A stretch of DNA of 64,000 bases from Pseudomethylobacillus aquaticus (lineage in GTDB: Bacteria > Pseudomonadota > Gammaproteobacteria > Burkholderiales > Methylophilaceae): positions 310,001-374,000 of the forward strand of contig NZ_RJVP01000001.1 in NCBI RefSeq assembly GCF_003730115.1, read 5' to 3'. Below, in pieces: positions 1 to 9,108 of the stretch (the first letter of the stretch is position 1; every line of letters begins with the position of its first letter). A program made the translations under genes and the position numbers. Under the pieces are notes generated by a model that saw only the letters and a list, made by a program, of their open reading frames with translations, had not been told where the DNA came from and ran no database searches.

Positions 1-121
1 TCAAATAAATAACAATCAACAACAATATCAAGGCAGCCAACTGCACCATAGCGATATAATACAGAGCCCGATAAAAGCGTAGCCGGTGCTCGGGCTTTTT
101 CAACCAGTCATCGATGCGCAT
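1..121 (-). CDS. Small membrane protein, 5' part only (runs off the left edge)
   Basis: An open frame starts with ATG at 121 and is still open at base 1, giving at least 40 residues. The N-terminus is basic and polar (MRIDDWLKKPEHRLRFYRAL) and is followed by a hydrophobic stretch at about residues 21-40 that looks like a membrane helix. It lies 59 bp after the WD40-caspase gene on the same strand, so it is probably the last visible member of that cluster. The spacer before it holds two 14-bp near-copies ending in CCCCCAGAAAACA (plus strand, 131-158) and no good ribosome binding site. The family is not recognised and the C-terminus is outside the window. Confidence 0.5.
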   Translation of the reverse strand, partial: MRIDDWLKKPEHRLRFYRALYYIAMVQLAALILLLIVIYL

Positions 122-180
122 GACGCAAATACCCCCAGAAAACACCCCCCAGAAAACATCCCAAAGCTAGCAAACGCGCT

Positions 181-3100
181 TTACGGCAAGGTGCCGCGCG
201 GCATGCCCTGTTGTAGCTCGAACAAGCGGATGTCCTTGCCATAGCTCATCATCAGTGGCTCCTGCCGGTGTCGCAGCAGCTTGGCTATCCTCGCGGTCTC
301 GGCACGTGCATACGCGCCCCACTCGGTCACGCTGAGCTGGCGGTCCTGATCCTGATCGGCGGATCCACCGTCCATGGCCTTGAGCAAGGTGTGTGTGAAC
401 AGACCATTGTTGCGATAGCCATCCAGCGCCTCCTGGGTGGCGCTGGCCGAAGCGAACAGGTGCAAGCCCATATTGCGCGCCAGCACGCTGAAGCGTGCAT
501 CGTACAGGCCGCGCACCAGCCCCTGCACACCGCCAGCATGGCAGGTGTCCAGAATCACCAGCTGCCGGAACGCCTTGATACGCCGTGTGGCGTCCAGGAT
601 ACGGTCTGCAGAGTACAGGCTGGAGGCATCAGCGCGTCCATCCCAGTCATGCAATACCAGGCCGTACTGGGAGGCGGCATCCAGTGTGCCGTGGCTGGCC
701 AGGAACCAGACGAACACGTCCTGGGGTTTGGCTTGCTGCTGTATGGTCGTCAGCGCCTGCTCCACAGCACGGCGGTCCGCATGTTCATTGAGCAGCAACA
801 CGCCTGCCAGTCTGCCCGCAAAGCCAGTGCCCAGCTTTTGCTGGATGTATTGCGAGAAATCCTGCGCGTCCTTGGCGGCATACTGCAAGGCGGAAGCATG
901 CTCGCTGTGCTTGAAATGGTCCACCCCCACCGCAAGCAGCCACAGCCTGGGGGCGGGCGTCTCGCCTTCTGCCTGCACACTCACCGACTGCGGCCGGCTG
1001 CTGAGATCGCCAGCCGCATTGCTTGCGATGACCGTGAACTGGTTATCACCGGGAACCAACTCCACTTGCACGCGGTAGTGCGCCTGCCTGTGCGGGCTGC
1101 GTGGCAAAGATTGCGCCTGCGCCTTGCTGATCTCGGTAATGCGCTGCAATGAGCGCGTGAGGGTCGCGTCGTCCATGCTGGGCAGGCCGGGTGTAGCGCT
1201 GCCTGCCTGCTGTGCAGCGACATGGGCGGGCGGCGCCTTGTTCGGTGCCTTGTTCAGCACCTCGACCAGTTTGCCGTTGTGCAGCACGCGCAGCTCACCC
1301 AGGCCGCCGCCCTGATCATGTGCCGAGATGGCCAGGCTCACAGACTGAGTGGCCAACTGAGTGGCCGACCGAGTCGTTGATTGCATGCCAGTCCGCCCCG
1401 ATGGCGGCTTCAATAGCAGTGGCTGCAACTGCACTGCAGGTGCCGGCCTTTGCAGGGCGTCCTGCAGGGTGACAGTGATCAGGTCGTCGATCGCCTGCCT
1501 GTTCAACTGGCGCTGTACCAGATCGGGCCGGTAGAACACATCGTAGAACTGCGAGATACGGTAGACCTTGCCCTTGATGCGCACATTCAGCCAGCGGTCG
1601 CCATCGGCAGAGGCGGCAAAATAGCCCTGCGGCAGGATGGAGATCCATTCCGCATCGTCGAACTGGATCATGCGCACCACTTCGCTGCCGTCCTGCGCTT
1701 GCAGCAGGCGTATCGCGCCGTCGTCGCTGGCCAGCGCCAGCCGTTTATCCTGTTGCAGCCAGCTTAGCAGCCGGGGGGCCGGTTGCATCACCCCCAGGTC
1801 ACGCAAGCGCTTCAGGCCATCAATGCCCCAGTGCAGGGTCGCCAGCTGACCAGCCGTGCTGGCCACGGCAAGCTGCCCGCCGCTGCGGCTCAAGGCCATG
1901 GCCCGGACAGGCCGGTCGGCAGCATCGAACGCCTTCATGTAAGCGGGGTCTGCGTTGCCTAAGCGCCATAGCATCACATCCGGATGACCACTGGTCACGG
2001 CGCTATCCCCACCAGCATGCACCAGCACACTGGCCGCCGTGATGCCCCTGGGTAAGGTCCAGCGTTGCAGCGATCGTCCGCTGCTGTGATCGAACACCTC
2101 CAGCACGCCTACATGTGCATCCTGGTAAGGCAAGCCCTGCAAGGTGCTGGATACCCACACACGATCGCCCGTGGGCGACAACGCCACCGCCAGCGCCTGC
2201 CCGGCGAGCGGCAACTGATGATCCAGCTGCCAGCGGGCTTGCATCGGTTTCGCTAATGTCTGTCCCGGCTGCGCCTCTACACCCTGCACCTCTATACCTT
2301 GCGCCTGCCTGGACAGCAGCGAGATGGCATGCACGGCGGCCTGCTGTTGCGTCCCTGCACTGGAAGACGCCACCACCATGCGCTGCCCGTCCTCGGTGAG
2401 TGCCGTGGCGGTGACCACGCGTGCCGGGCCCGCTGATATTTCTTCGCTCAGCACCTGATTGGGGTCGCCCTGCTCCTGCTCATAACTCAGGTGCAGGTAC
2501 GCTGTCTCGTCCTGTGCATTGAGCGTGGCATGACGGATCAAACGCGGCTTGAGCGGTGCCACCGTGATGGTGTCCGGGAACAGCGGTGCAATAGAGCTGA
2601 ACTCGCCTGCGGTGTTCACGCCCAGCGAGGTGGTCGGCCCCAGTTGCCAGTCGCTGGATGCCGCCAGACGGCCGGATTGCAGGTCCCAGACACTCAAATG
2701 CTGGGCATGGCGCCGGAAACCACGCTCCGAATACAACACACGGATGCGTTCTGCCTGCGCGTCCGTGAGCGGCTGACCAGAGGTGATTTCGTCAAACACT
2801 TGCTGGGCGGTCAGGTAACGGCTCTTCTGAACACGCACACGCCCCTCGGACACGGCCAGCCGGTTCTGCGCCTCGCTGGCCACCATCTGCCGTGCCGCCA
2901 CGCCGCGACCTTCCAGCACGTGCTGTTGGACCCAGCTTGTCGCACTTTTTTGGTAGACACGCACCGCCTCGTCCCACAAGGCCAGTGCCAGCTGCTCGCC
3001 GCTGCGATCAAAACTGAGCTGCCCTTTAAGGAAAGGCGTACCCTGTGCGCCGCGCGTGTTGTAAAAAACCTGAGGCGGCGCATGATCCGTCAGCTTCCAG

Positions 3101-4002
3101 ATACGTACCGCCTCATGGCGCTGTGTGGCGTTGAGGCCATGATCCAGCAACACTTGCAGATCCATCTGCGCAGCGCTCGCCAGGGTCTGGCCATCCGGCG
3201 AGAACGCCAGCGCGGCGACATTGCCCTCATGGCCTTCCAGACGCCGGATCAACTGTCCGTCACGGGCATCGACGACCCACACCGCATGTTCATTGCCACC
3301 AGCCAGACTGCCGGTCGAGAACGCCAGTTGTCGCCCATCCGGGCTGATCTGCAGACTGGACAGTGGGCCGCTGGCCTGATGCAGGGGCTGCACTTGCCGG
3401 CTGGCGAGGTCCACACGCAGCACCTGACCGCTACGCGTCCCCACCCAGGCCACACGCTGCTGTGCATCCATGGCCAGCGTGGTAGCCGCGCCATGTTGCG
3501 CGGCTGGCAGTGCGATCTTCATCAGCGGCTCACTGCTGACACCAGACCAGCGCCACAAGCCGTCCTGCTCGCCCAGCGACCAGACCCCTGCCGCGCCCAG
3601 CGTTGTTTTCAATGCCACGATCAGCCCGGCATGTCCCTGCCAGGTGCGTATGGTTTGGCCATCGTCATAACGGCTCAACACGATATCCTGTCCGCTGCTG
3701 GCCCCGCCGGCAGAATAGACATAGCCGCCGTCCGCACTGAAGTCCACCGCCAGGCACAGGCCGGTGTGACGCTGCAAGGTGCGGTATTGCAGGCCACTCT
3801 CCACATCCCAGGCGATCACCGTACCACCACCATCACAGCTGGCCAGGCGCTTGCCATCCGGCGAGAACGCCAGTGCCGTGCCGGACATGGCATGACCGGT
3901 CTGTACAAACACCTCGTGTGCTTCTTTCGTCACTGCAGGGGCTGGGCTGGCCGCCACTGACAGCCCGGCAAGTAACAGCAGCCGTACCATGTGCAGGTGC
4001 AT
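181..4002 (-). CDS. Secreted WD40-repeat protein with C-terminal caspase-like (peptidase C14) domain
   Basis: A 1273-residue protein. An N-terminal signal peptide (hydrophobic residues about 5-20, start at 4002 or at the ATG 12 bp downstream) is followed by many WD40-type repeats over roughly residues 35-800, for example AFSPDGKRLAS and AFSPDGQTLAS. An Ig-like stretch lies near 880-1010 and a caspase fold near 1018-1260. The catalytic dyad is visible: His1104 in LASHGT and Cys1154 in LDTCHAGG. Bacterial caspase homologues of this kind (orthocaspases) usually cleave after basic residues; the specificity here is unknown. The gene starts 3 bp after the MlaE-type permease stop, so the two are probably co-transcribed. 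The WD40 propeller would be the partner-binding platform. The export signal suggests a periplasmic protease, which is an inference. Confidence 0.85.
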   Translation of the reverse strand: MHLHMVRLLLLAGLSVAASPAPAVTKEAHEVFVQTGHAMSGTALAFSPDGKRLASCDGGGTVIAWDVESGLQYRTLQRHTGLCLAVDFSADGGYVYSAGGASSGQDIVLSRYDDGQTIRTWQGHAGLIVALKTTLGAAGVWSLGEQDGLWRWSGVSSEPLMKIALPAAQHGAATTLAMDAQQRVAWVGTRSGQVLRVDLASRQVQPLHQASGPLSSLQISPDGRQLAFSTGSLAGGNEHAVWVVDARDGQLIRRLEGHEGNVAALAFSPDGQTLASAAQMDLQVLLDHGLNATQRHEAVRIWKLTDHAPPQVFYNTRGAQGTPFLKGQLSFDRSGEQLALALWDEAVRVYQKSATSWVQQHVLEGRGVAARQMVASEAQNRLAVSEGRVRVQKSRYLTAQQVFDEITSGQPLTDAQAERIRVLYSERGFRRHAQHLSVWDLQSGRLAASSDWQLGPTTSLGVNTAGEFSSIAPLFPDTITVAPLKPRLIRHATLNAQDETAYLHLSYEQEQGDPNQVLSEEISAGPARVVTATALTEDGQRMVVASSSAGTQQQAAVHAISLLSRQAQGIEVQGVEAQPGQTLAKPMQARWQLDHQLPLAGQALAVALSPTGDRVWVSSTLQGLPYQDAHVGVLEVFDHSSGRSLQRWTLPRGITAASVLVHAGGDSAVTSGHPDVMLWRLGNADPAYMKAFDAADRPVRAMALSRSGGQLAVASTAGQLATLHWGIDGLKRLRDLGVMQPAPRLLSWLQQDKRLALASDDGAIRLLQAQDGSEVVRMIQFDDAEWISILPQGYFAASADGDRWLNVRIKGKVYRISQFYDVFYRPDLVQRQLNRQAIDDLITVTLQDALQRPAPAVQLQPLLLKPPSGRTGMQSTTRSATQLATQSVSLAISAHDQGGGLGELRVLHNGKLVEVLNKAPNKAPPAHVAAQQAGSATPGLPSMDDATLTRSLQRITEISKAQAQSLPRSPHRQAHYRVQVELVPGDNQFTVIASNAAGDLSSRPQSVSVQAEGETPAPRLWLLAVGVDHFKHSEHASALQYAAKDAQDFSQYIQQKLGTGFAGRLAGVLLLNEHADRRAVEQALTTIQQQAKPQDVFVWFLASHGTLDAASQYGLVLHDWDGRADASSLYSADRILDATRRIKAFRQLVILDTCHAGGVQGLVRGLYDARFSVLARNMGLHLFASASATQEALDGYRNNGLFTHTLLKAMDGGSADQDQDRQLSVTEWGAYARAETARIAKLLRHRQEPLMMSYGKDIRLFELQQGMPRGTLP

Positions 4003-4005
4003 GAT

Positions 4006-4731
4006 TCAGATCCCGATGGCATGTAACAACAAGGCAAGCCCCGCCCAGGCGAGCATACTGCCCAGCATGGCCCAGCGTATCGCACCGGTCGCCAGGTACT
4101 GCACAGACTCGCGCTCGCTGTGCCTGAGGCGTCCCGGCCAGGCATACAGGCAAACCGGCAGCATGCCGCCCATGACCAGCACCCAGGCTTTGATGGAGCA
4201 CAGCAGATAGGCCCACGGGTTCAAGGCCAGCAGCACGGCGTCCAGCAGCCCGGAATACGGCGTCTGATCCTGCAAGGTGGTGACCAGCATGGCAGTGAGC
4301 AGCACCGTGACCGAACCCAGCGCCGCCATGGCGAACGCCACCGCTGCATGCGCATACAGGCTGGGGATGGCCGGGAACGCCGCCGGGCCATAGCCCGCCA
4401 GTCTCAAACCCTCGAACCCACCGTCGCGCTGACGCTGGTGCAGATCACTCGCCAGCAAGGGTGCGGCATGCAGCAAGACGACCAGCGCCACCATCAGCGG
4501 GGCGATATGCAGTACCCAGCTTTGCCATAGCGTGGTGAGCGCCGTCAGGTGAGCGCTACCCAGCACGGATGCCAGGCTGTGGAACAGCACTACCGCGAAG
4601 ATGGCCGCGCCCAGCAACACATACGGCAAGGCATGGCGATGAGCCTGGGCGTACACCTGCCAGAAATAGGCGCGTGGCAAAGGCAGACTGCAGGCAGCGC
4701 GCGCATGCCAGAGCAGTTTCAGTGTGCCCAC
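4006..4731 (-). CDS. MlaE-like ABC transporter permease of an MCE system
   Basis: About 241 residues with five or so hydrophobic segments. The central part (APLLASDLHQRQRDGGFEGL and the following RLAGYGPAAFP) matches the MlaE/TrbB-type permease pattern, in which a cytoplasmic helix contacts the ATPase. I chose the GTG at 4731 because AGGAGGG lies about 9 bases upstream and the frame then overlaps the previous gene by only 13 bases; the longer open frame to 4779 lacks a good start. In Mla systems the permease dimer works with an MCE protein and an ATPase to move phospholipid between membranes; both partner types are encoded upstream in this cluster (8183-9106 and 9109-9663). Family assignment rests on pattern and context, so it is moderately sure. 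Confidence 0.65.
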   Translation of the reverse strand: MGTLKLLWHARAACSLPLPRAYFWQVYAQAHRHALPYVLLGAAIFAVVLFHSLASVLGSAHLTALTTLWQSWVLHIAPLMVALVVLLHAAPLLASDLHQRQRDGGFEGLRLAGYGPAAFPAIPSLYAHAAVAFAMAALGSVTVLLTAMLVTTLQDQTPYSGLLDAVLLALNPWAYLLCSIKAWVLVMGGMLPVCLYAWPGRLRHSERESVQYLATGAIRWAMLGSMLAWAGLALLLHAIGI

Positions 4732-5549
4732 AATTGCAGTCCCTCCTGCTCGGGTCGTTGGCTGGCCACTTGCTCCCATAGCAGGCGGGCATCATGGTGG
4801 TAACCGGCACGTTCCAGCTCGGCGGCCTGCATGACACGCATGGCCGCATCGGCCTCCCCGGTAAAATAGTCGGCATAACCTAGGTCTTCCGCAGCGAGCA
4901 CCTCGAACTCCGCAGTTTTGACTGCGCCTGGCTTGCCCAACTCCTCCAGCACCCAGGTGTAACGGCCCGCTGGCAGCGGTGTAGCCAGGGCATGGCGGAC
5001 ATCCGTGGTGCTGACATCCAGCAAGGGGATCGCGTCATGCGCCGCCATCAACCGCACTCGGAAACTGCCACTGCCCTGCCAGCGCAGCGTCACGCGGTAT
5101 GGCAGCACCTTCTCATCCACAGGGCCCAGCATGCGCAGCTGATCGTTGCTGCGCATCACCACCGCCCCCAGCGCCATGCGTTCCCGATGGGCCGGTTCGA
5201 TGGCGGCCAGCGCCTGACCTGCGCCCTTGTTCGAGCTTAATGCCCGCGGTGGCGCACCACTGACGCTTTTAGGGGCATCCGTCGCCAGCATCAGGCGGGC
5301 CGGGCCGTCCACCTGCCAGCGCTGCGAAGTGCCCAGATACACCAGCTGCAACTGCGCCCCGGCGGCCAGCGTGATATCTGCCTGTGCTGGCAGATAATCC
5401 AGCATGCGCACCGGCTGGCTGGCACGGCCCTTTTGTTCACTCACGACCTTGCCTTTGGCATCCACCACCACGGCCAGATCCTGTGCCCAGCCCAGCACGG
5501 GCAGCATCAAGACCAATATCAAGACCGTTCTATTCAGTTGATCACGCAT
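4719..5549 (-). CDS. Periplasmic FecR-like protein
   Basis: 276 residues with a clear signal peptide (hydrophobic residues 9-20, likely cleavage after GWAQ). Residues about 45-100 (DYLPAQADITLAAGAQLQL, VYLGTSQRWQVDGPARL) resemble the FecR beta-sandwich. A second beta-rich region (about 150-220) reads like an Ig-type domain ending in RYTWVLEEL, and the C-terminal 60 residues are helical and TPR-like. Start: ATG at 5549 with AAGGAG about 8 bases upstream, the site overlapping the cyclase stop region. FecR-domain proteins often sit beside CHASE2 proteins and caspases in bacterial clusters. No transmembrane helix beyond the signal is seen, so it should be soluble in the periplasm. Specific role unknown. 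Confidence 0.6.
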   Translation of the reverse strand: MRDQLNRTVLILVLMLPVLGWAQDLAVVVDAKGKVVSEQKGRASQPVRMLDYLPAQADITLAAGAQLQLVYLGTSQRWQVDGPARLMLATDAPKSVSGAPPRALSSNKGAGQALAAIEPAHRERMALGAVVMRSNDQLRMLGPVDEKVLPYRVTLRWQGSGSFRVRLMAAHDAIPLLDVSTTDVRHALATPLPAGRYTWVLEELGKPGAVKTAEFEVLAAEDLGYADYFTGEADAAMRVMQAAELERAGYHHDARLLWEQVASQRPEQEGLQLWAH

Positions 5550-5559
5550 GATGCTCTCC

Positions 5560-7344
5560 TTATTCCCATACCAACTCGTGGTAGCTGGCCGCCGTACCGG
5601 TCTGGCCTATGCCCTTGAATGCCACGGCCTCACCGATGGCGCGGCTGACACGCACCGTCATGTCGCGGCCTTCGGGTGGCGCAGCGGCCAGCTGTTCGGC
5701 CTGCTCGATCGCCTGCCCCATCACCACGAAGGGATAAGCGCCGCGTATGCTCACCTGCCCACTCAGCAAGGGGCCGGCCGCCAAGCCCATGGAGACCTTG
5801 ATGTGCAGACCTGCAGCCGTGATCGGGCGGCTCCACACCGCAAACGAGCGCTGCAGCTGCAGCGCCGCTTCCAGCGCAGCCTGTTCAGGCGCAGGCAATG
5901 GCACCGGGATACCGAACCAGGCCGACACCTCCTGACCGTGCAAGCGGTCCAGCATGCCACCGGCGTGCTCCACCGTGTCTTTCACGGCATCGTAGAACAC
6001 CGCCAGCGCATCCAGCCGGTGTGCCTGACCGGACAGCGTACCGGCATCCTCCAGATGCAGCCGGATCACCAGCACGGCCCCCGCCGTCTGGCGCGGCACC
6101 AGCTCGGCACTGGGGGCGCTGGAACGGGAATGCAGGATGTTGTTGAGCATGGCCGGACTGACATGGCCTGCGAATGCCTGGGTCAGGCGCTTGCGGTGAT
6201 GGGACAGACGGCGGCTCTCCAGCGCCTGGCGCGACACATAGGCGGTCTTGGCTGCCAGGATCATGCCAGCCGGCATCAGCACATGGCCCAGCCACAGCAC
6301 ATACAGGCAGGCGATGGGGATCAGCAGGAACAAGGACCAGTAAACGATGTTCTTCTTGAGCCCATAACCGAACCAGCACAGGCAACAGGCCACGATCAGC
6401 AGCCATTCCAATGGCTGTGACACCTGCTTGAGCAAGCCCTGGTTCAACAACGCGCGTAGCAGCTGGGCATGCACCATCACACCTGGGATACGGCTGTTAT
6501 CGGGCTCTTGCGCAAACAGCGGGGCGGGTACTTTCAATCGGTCTTCCAGCGGCAGCACCAGCCCCACCAGCACCGGCTTGCCCTGGAACCAGTCACGCAG
6601 GCCATCCACATCGCCACGCTCAAACCTTGCCAGCACCTCGTGCATGGGGATGTAGTGCATGGCCGCACCGCGCCGGAAGTCGATGAGCCCATGACCACGC
6701 TCGGGCACTTGCAGGCGCTGTGCCATACGCGCCGCCAGCCCCTGATTGCGGCCCTGCGCCGAGCACAGCGAGGACTGCTGACGCCGCACCACGCCGTCCT
6801 CGTCCCAGCACAGCAAGGCAGACGCCAGCTGCCAGGGCTCCATCAGCGCAGTATAGCCAGCAAAGATAGGACGCGGACGCAGTTGCTCGTCCAGCGTCTG
6901 CGCGAACACCAGCGGCATGCGGTCACGTGCCTCCAGGATAGGCAGCATCAGGGCCCGGTCTATGCCCGGCACAACGGTCTCATAAGATTTGGCTGGCAGG
7001 ACCACATCGACCCCCACCACACTGGGCTGCGCCTGCAGCAGCGCTTGCAGCAGACGCCCCAGGTGCGGATGCCACAAGGCGAACGGTTCCGGAAACTGCC
7101 TGAACGTGGCCTCATCGATGCCGATGACCACCACCTCGTTGGCCAGCGGCGGCGTGGACATGCGCCGCAGGGTACGCACCCCGGCATCGTACAAGCGCCA
7201 TTCCGCACTCTGAAAACTGGCAATGGATTGCACGCTCAGAGCAAACGCACACAAGGCCAGAAAGACCAGGCCATGCACCCACAAGCCGCCTTTTAACAGC
7301 CATAACTCAAGTTTTTCGTATAAGGATGTGAATCGGGCAGGCAT
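5560..7344 (-). CDS. CHASE2 sensor with degenerate class III adenylate/guanylate cyclase domain
   Basis: 594 residues: a first membrane helix (about 25-45), a periplasmic CHASE2 domain (about 50-310, with VVVIGIDEATF and VVGVDVVLP typical of the family), three membrane helices (about 315-385) and a cytoplasmic cyclase fold (about 415-590). Fold landmarks remain (MGLAAGPLLSGQ and RGAYPFVVMGQAIEQAEQLA), but both metal-binding aspartates appear replaced. The usual ADIRGF position reads VIRLHLED near residue 424, and the usual GDAVMAVFG reads GQEVSAWFG near 467. The NxxxR transition-state motif reads EQAEQ. It is therefore probably catalytically dead and may act as a sensor or scaffold. A 32-bp spacer separates it from the TPR lipoprotein gene; no strong ribosome binding site is seen. 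Confidence 0.8.
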   Translation of the reverse strand: MPARFTSLYEKLELWLLKGGLWVHGLVFLALCAFALSVQSIASFQSAEWRLYDAGVRTLRRMSTPPLANEVVVIGIDEATFRQFPEPFALWHPHLGRLLQALLQAQPSVVGVDVVLPAKSYETVVPGIDRALMLPILEARDRMPLVFAQTLDEQLRPRPIFAGYTALMEPWQLASALLCWDEDGVVRRQQSSLCSAQGRNQGLAARMAQRLQVPERGHGLIDFRRGAAMHYIPMHEVLARFERGDVDGLRDWFQGKPVLVGLVLPLEDRLKVPAPLFAQEPDNSRIPGVMVHAQLLRALLNQGLLKQVSQPLEWLLIVACCLCWFGYGLKKNIVYWSLFLLIPIACLYVLWLGHVLMPAGMILAAKTAYVSRQALESRRLSHHRKRLTQAFAGHVSPAMLNNILHSRSSAPSAELVPRQTAGAVLVIRLHLEDAGTLSGQAHRLDALAVFYDAVKDTVEHAGGMLDRLHGQEVSAWFGIPVPLPAPEQAALEAALQLQRSFAVWSRPITAAGLHIKVSMGLAAGPLLSGQVSIRGAYPFVVMGQAIEQAEQLAAAPPEGRDMTVRVSRAIGEAVAFKGIGQTGTAASYHELVWE

Positions 7345-7376
7345 ATCGGGTACGCGGTTCGCTTGATCCTAGCTGT

Positions 7377-8186
7377 TCAACGTAACTTGCCAGCCGCAGC
7401 ACGTGCCCGTTCTGCGGCCTGACGGTATTGAGCGGCCTTGGCCACATCGCCTGCGGCGGCATGCGCCTCGGCAAGCAATTGCAGATCCAATGCGATACGC
7501 GGCGGCAGACCGAGCCGCTGGTCGATCGCTAACGCCTGCTCCGCTGCCAGGATGGCAGCCTGCGCCTGCTGCAACTTGAGCTCGGCCTGAGCCAGCACAC
7601 GCAAGGCATTGGCCTGCTCGCGCGGCTTGTCTGCGGCCAGCAGACTGGCCTGACTGGCTTTATCCTTGCCCTCGACCCAGGCGCCGCGTGCAAGGGCGAT
7701 GCGGGCTTGCAGCACGGTCAATGCGGCGTGGTCGGGGCAGCGGCTATGGCATTCCGTCTGCGCCTGCAGCGCAGCGGTAGCGGCGGCTTCGCTATCCCCT
7801 TGCGCCAGCCACAACGATGCTTTGCGCCCCAGCAACTGCGACCTGTCAGCAGCGCTTAATGCCAGATCCGTCGTCAGGGCCTGCTGCACGCATTGCATGG
7901 CCTCCTCGACCCGGCCAGATTCCGACAATGCACGACTCAGCCCCAGTACCGCCTGGGTGCGCTGCGGCAAGGCATACAAACCGTCATACAGCACGATGGC
8001 CTGCTGGAACTGCTGCACAGCGCGTTCCGGCTGCCCGAGTGCCAGCGCACGGCTGGCGGCATTGAAGCGCTGGTCTGCCTGCTGGTGCGTGGCACTGACA
8101 GGCGCGCCTTTGCTGGCACAAGCGGCAGCCAGCCACATCATTACCAACAGTACGCCCAGCAGGGTTGGCTTGACTCGCTGACTCAT
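7377..8186 (-). CDS. TPR-repeat lipoprotein
   Basis: 269 residues. The N-terminus is a lipoprotein signal with lipobox LAAAC, the lipidated Cys being residue 23. The rest is alanine-rich helical TPR-type repeats (FNAASRALALGQPERAVQQF, AVLGLSRALSESGRVEEAM and others). The residues after the Cys (Ala, Ser) do not suggest inner-membrane retention, so the protein is probably anchored in the outer membrane facing the periplasm. Its start codon overlaps the MCE gene stop by 4 bases (ATGA), so the two are translationally coupled. By position it could be the outer-membrane tether of the MCE system, in the place MlaA or PqiC takes elsewhere, but it does not resemble either; this role is inference. Confidence 0.7.
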   Translation of the reverse strand: MSQRVKPTLLGVLLVMMWLAAACASKGAPVSATHQQADQRFNAASRALALGQPERAVQQFQQAIVLYDGLYALPQRTQAVLGLSRALSESGRVEEAMQCVQQALTTDLALSAADRSQLLGRKASLWLAQGDSEAAATAALQAQTECHSRCPDHAALTVLQARIALARGAWVEGKDKASQASLLAADKPREQANALRVLAQAELKLQQAQAAILAAEQALAIDQRLGLPPRIALDLQLLAEAHAAAGDVAKAAQYRQAAERARAAAGKLR

Positions 8187-9106
8187 GGCGGACTCGCCTC
8201 GAAACTGTCCAGCCGGGGTGGCGCATCGACCTGGACCTGCAGCATGGTGCTGAACGGCCAGCTATGCCGCAGCCCGTCCGACATGACAGCGGCGTCTTCC
8301 GCCACATGCCGGCCTGCACGTAGGGCGGGTGGGATGTTCTGATTGAGTTCGCTCAGCAGCAGATTCACCTGCACACTGCTCTGCCTGGCCTGCCCCAACA
8401 CTTCTTGCAGATCACCCAGCAGTTGGCCACGCTGTGCCGCGATGTCTTCGATCAGCGCGTTGGCATGGGCACTGCTCTGCCTGACGTTGGCGGTGGTGCT
8501 CTCCACGTTGCGCGCCACTTGCTGCGCCTGCTGGCGCAAGCCCGGCATGGCCTGCACGGCTTGCTGGGTGATGGCGCCGACATCGGTCAGGATGGGGTCT
8601 ATCTTACTGAGCGTGCTGTTCATCTGATCCAGGGTCTTTTTGGCGGTGAGCAGCATGTCCTCCAGCTCCTGGCCAGTCTCCAGCATCAAGGTCTTGCCCG
8701 CCGACAAGCGGGTCTTTTCCTTGAGGTTGGGATAGAGGTCGATATGCTTGTTGGCGACCGGTGTATCGCGCCCCACTTTGGCGACAGTGTCGCTGCTCAA
8801 CAGATTGAGACGCGCGGTCTCGATACGCAGCCTGGCGCGCACCGTCAGGTCGCTCTGCAACTCGACGGCATCCACCTCGCCGACCTGAAAGCCGCGCAGG
8901 CGCACCGGCGTGCCCAGGTTCACGCCTGCAGCCGCCTGCAGTTCGATATACACATGGCTACTGGGGGTGAACACGCCTTGCCGGTATGCGCTCAAGGCCA
9001 TGAGCAGCAGCAGCGCCAGGCAGGCGATGATCCAGCCGGACTGGCTGCGCCATGTCGGGCTGGGCTCCAAACCTGAAGTTGGCTGCGCCTGGAGATGCGC
9101 TGGCAT
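8183..9106 (-). CDS. MCE-domain (MlaD-like) substrate-binding protein
   Basis: 307 residues. A single N-terminal membrane helix (about residues 22-40, IIACLALLLLMALSAY) is followed by the MCE domain (about 45-130), with the family pattern AAAGVNLGTPVRLRGFQVGEV and VGRDTPVANKHIDLYP. A long helical region follows (about 145-270), as in PqiB/YebT or Mce proteins that build a tunnel. I chose ATG at 9106 because GAGGAGG lies about 11 bases upstream and it begins two bases after the ATPase-like stop; the frame is open further to 9148. Established role of the family: hexameric periplasmic lipid-binding ring working with an MlaE permease and an MlaF ATPase. Substrate here is unknown. Confidence 0.85.
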   Translation of the reverse strand: MPAHLQAQPTSGLEPSPTWRSQSGWIIACLALLLLMALSAYRQGVFTPSSHVYIELQAAAGVNLGTPVRLRGFQVGEVDAVELQSDLTVRARLRIETARLNLLSSDTVAKVGRDTPVANKHIDLYPNLKEKTRLSAGKTLMLETGQELEDMLLTAKKTLDQMNSTLSKIDPILTDVGAITQQAVQAMPGLRQQAQQVARNVESTTANVRQSSAHANALIEDIAAQRGQLLGDLQEVLGQARQSSVQVNLLLSELNQNIPPALRAGRHVAEDAAVMSDGLRHSWPFSTMLQVQVDAPPRLDSFEASPP

Positions 9107-9108
9107 GG

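Noticed and set aside
2491-3960. Long plus-strand frame (489 codons) across the WD40-caspase gene
   Set aside because: It is an antisense shadow of the GC-rich repeat-coding strand, with His/Arg/Gln-rich composition, no domain and no ribosome site.
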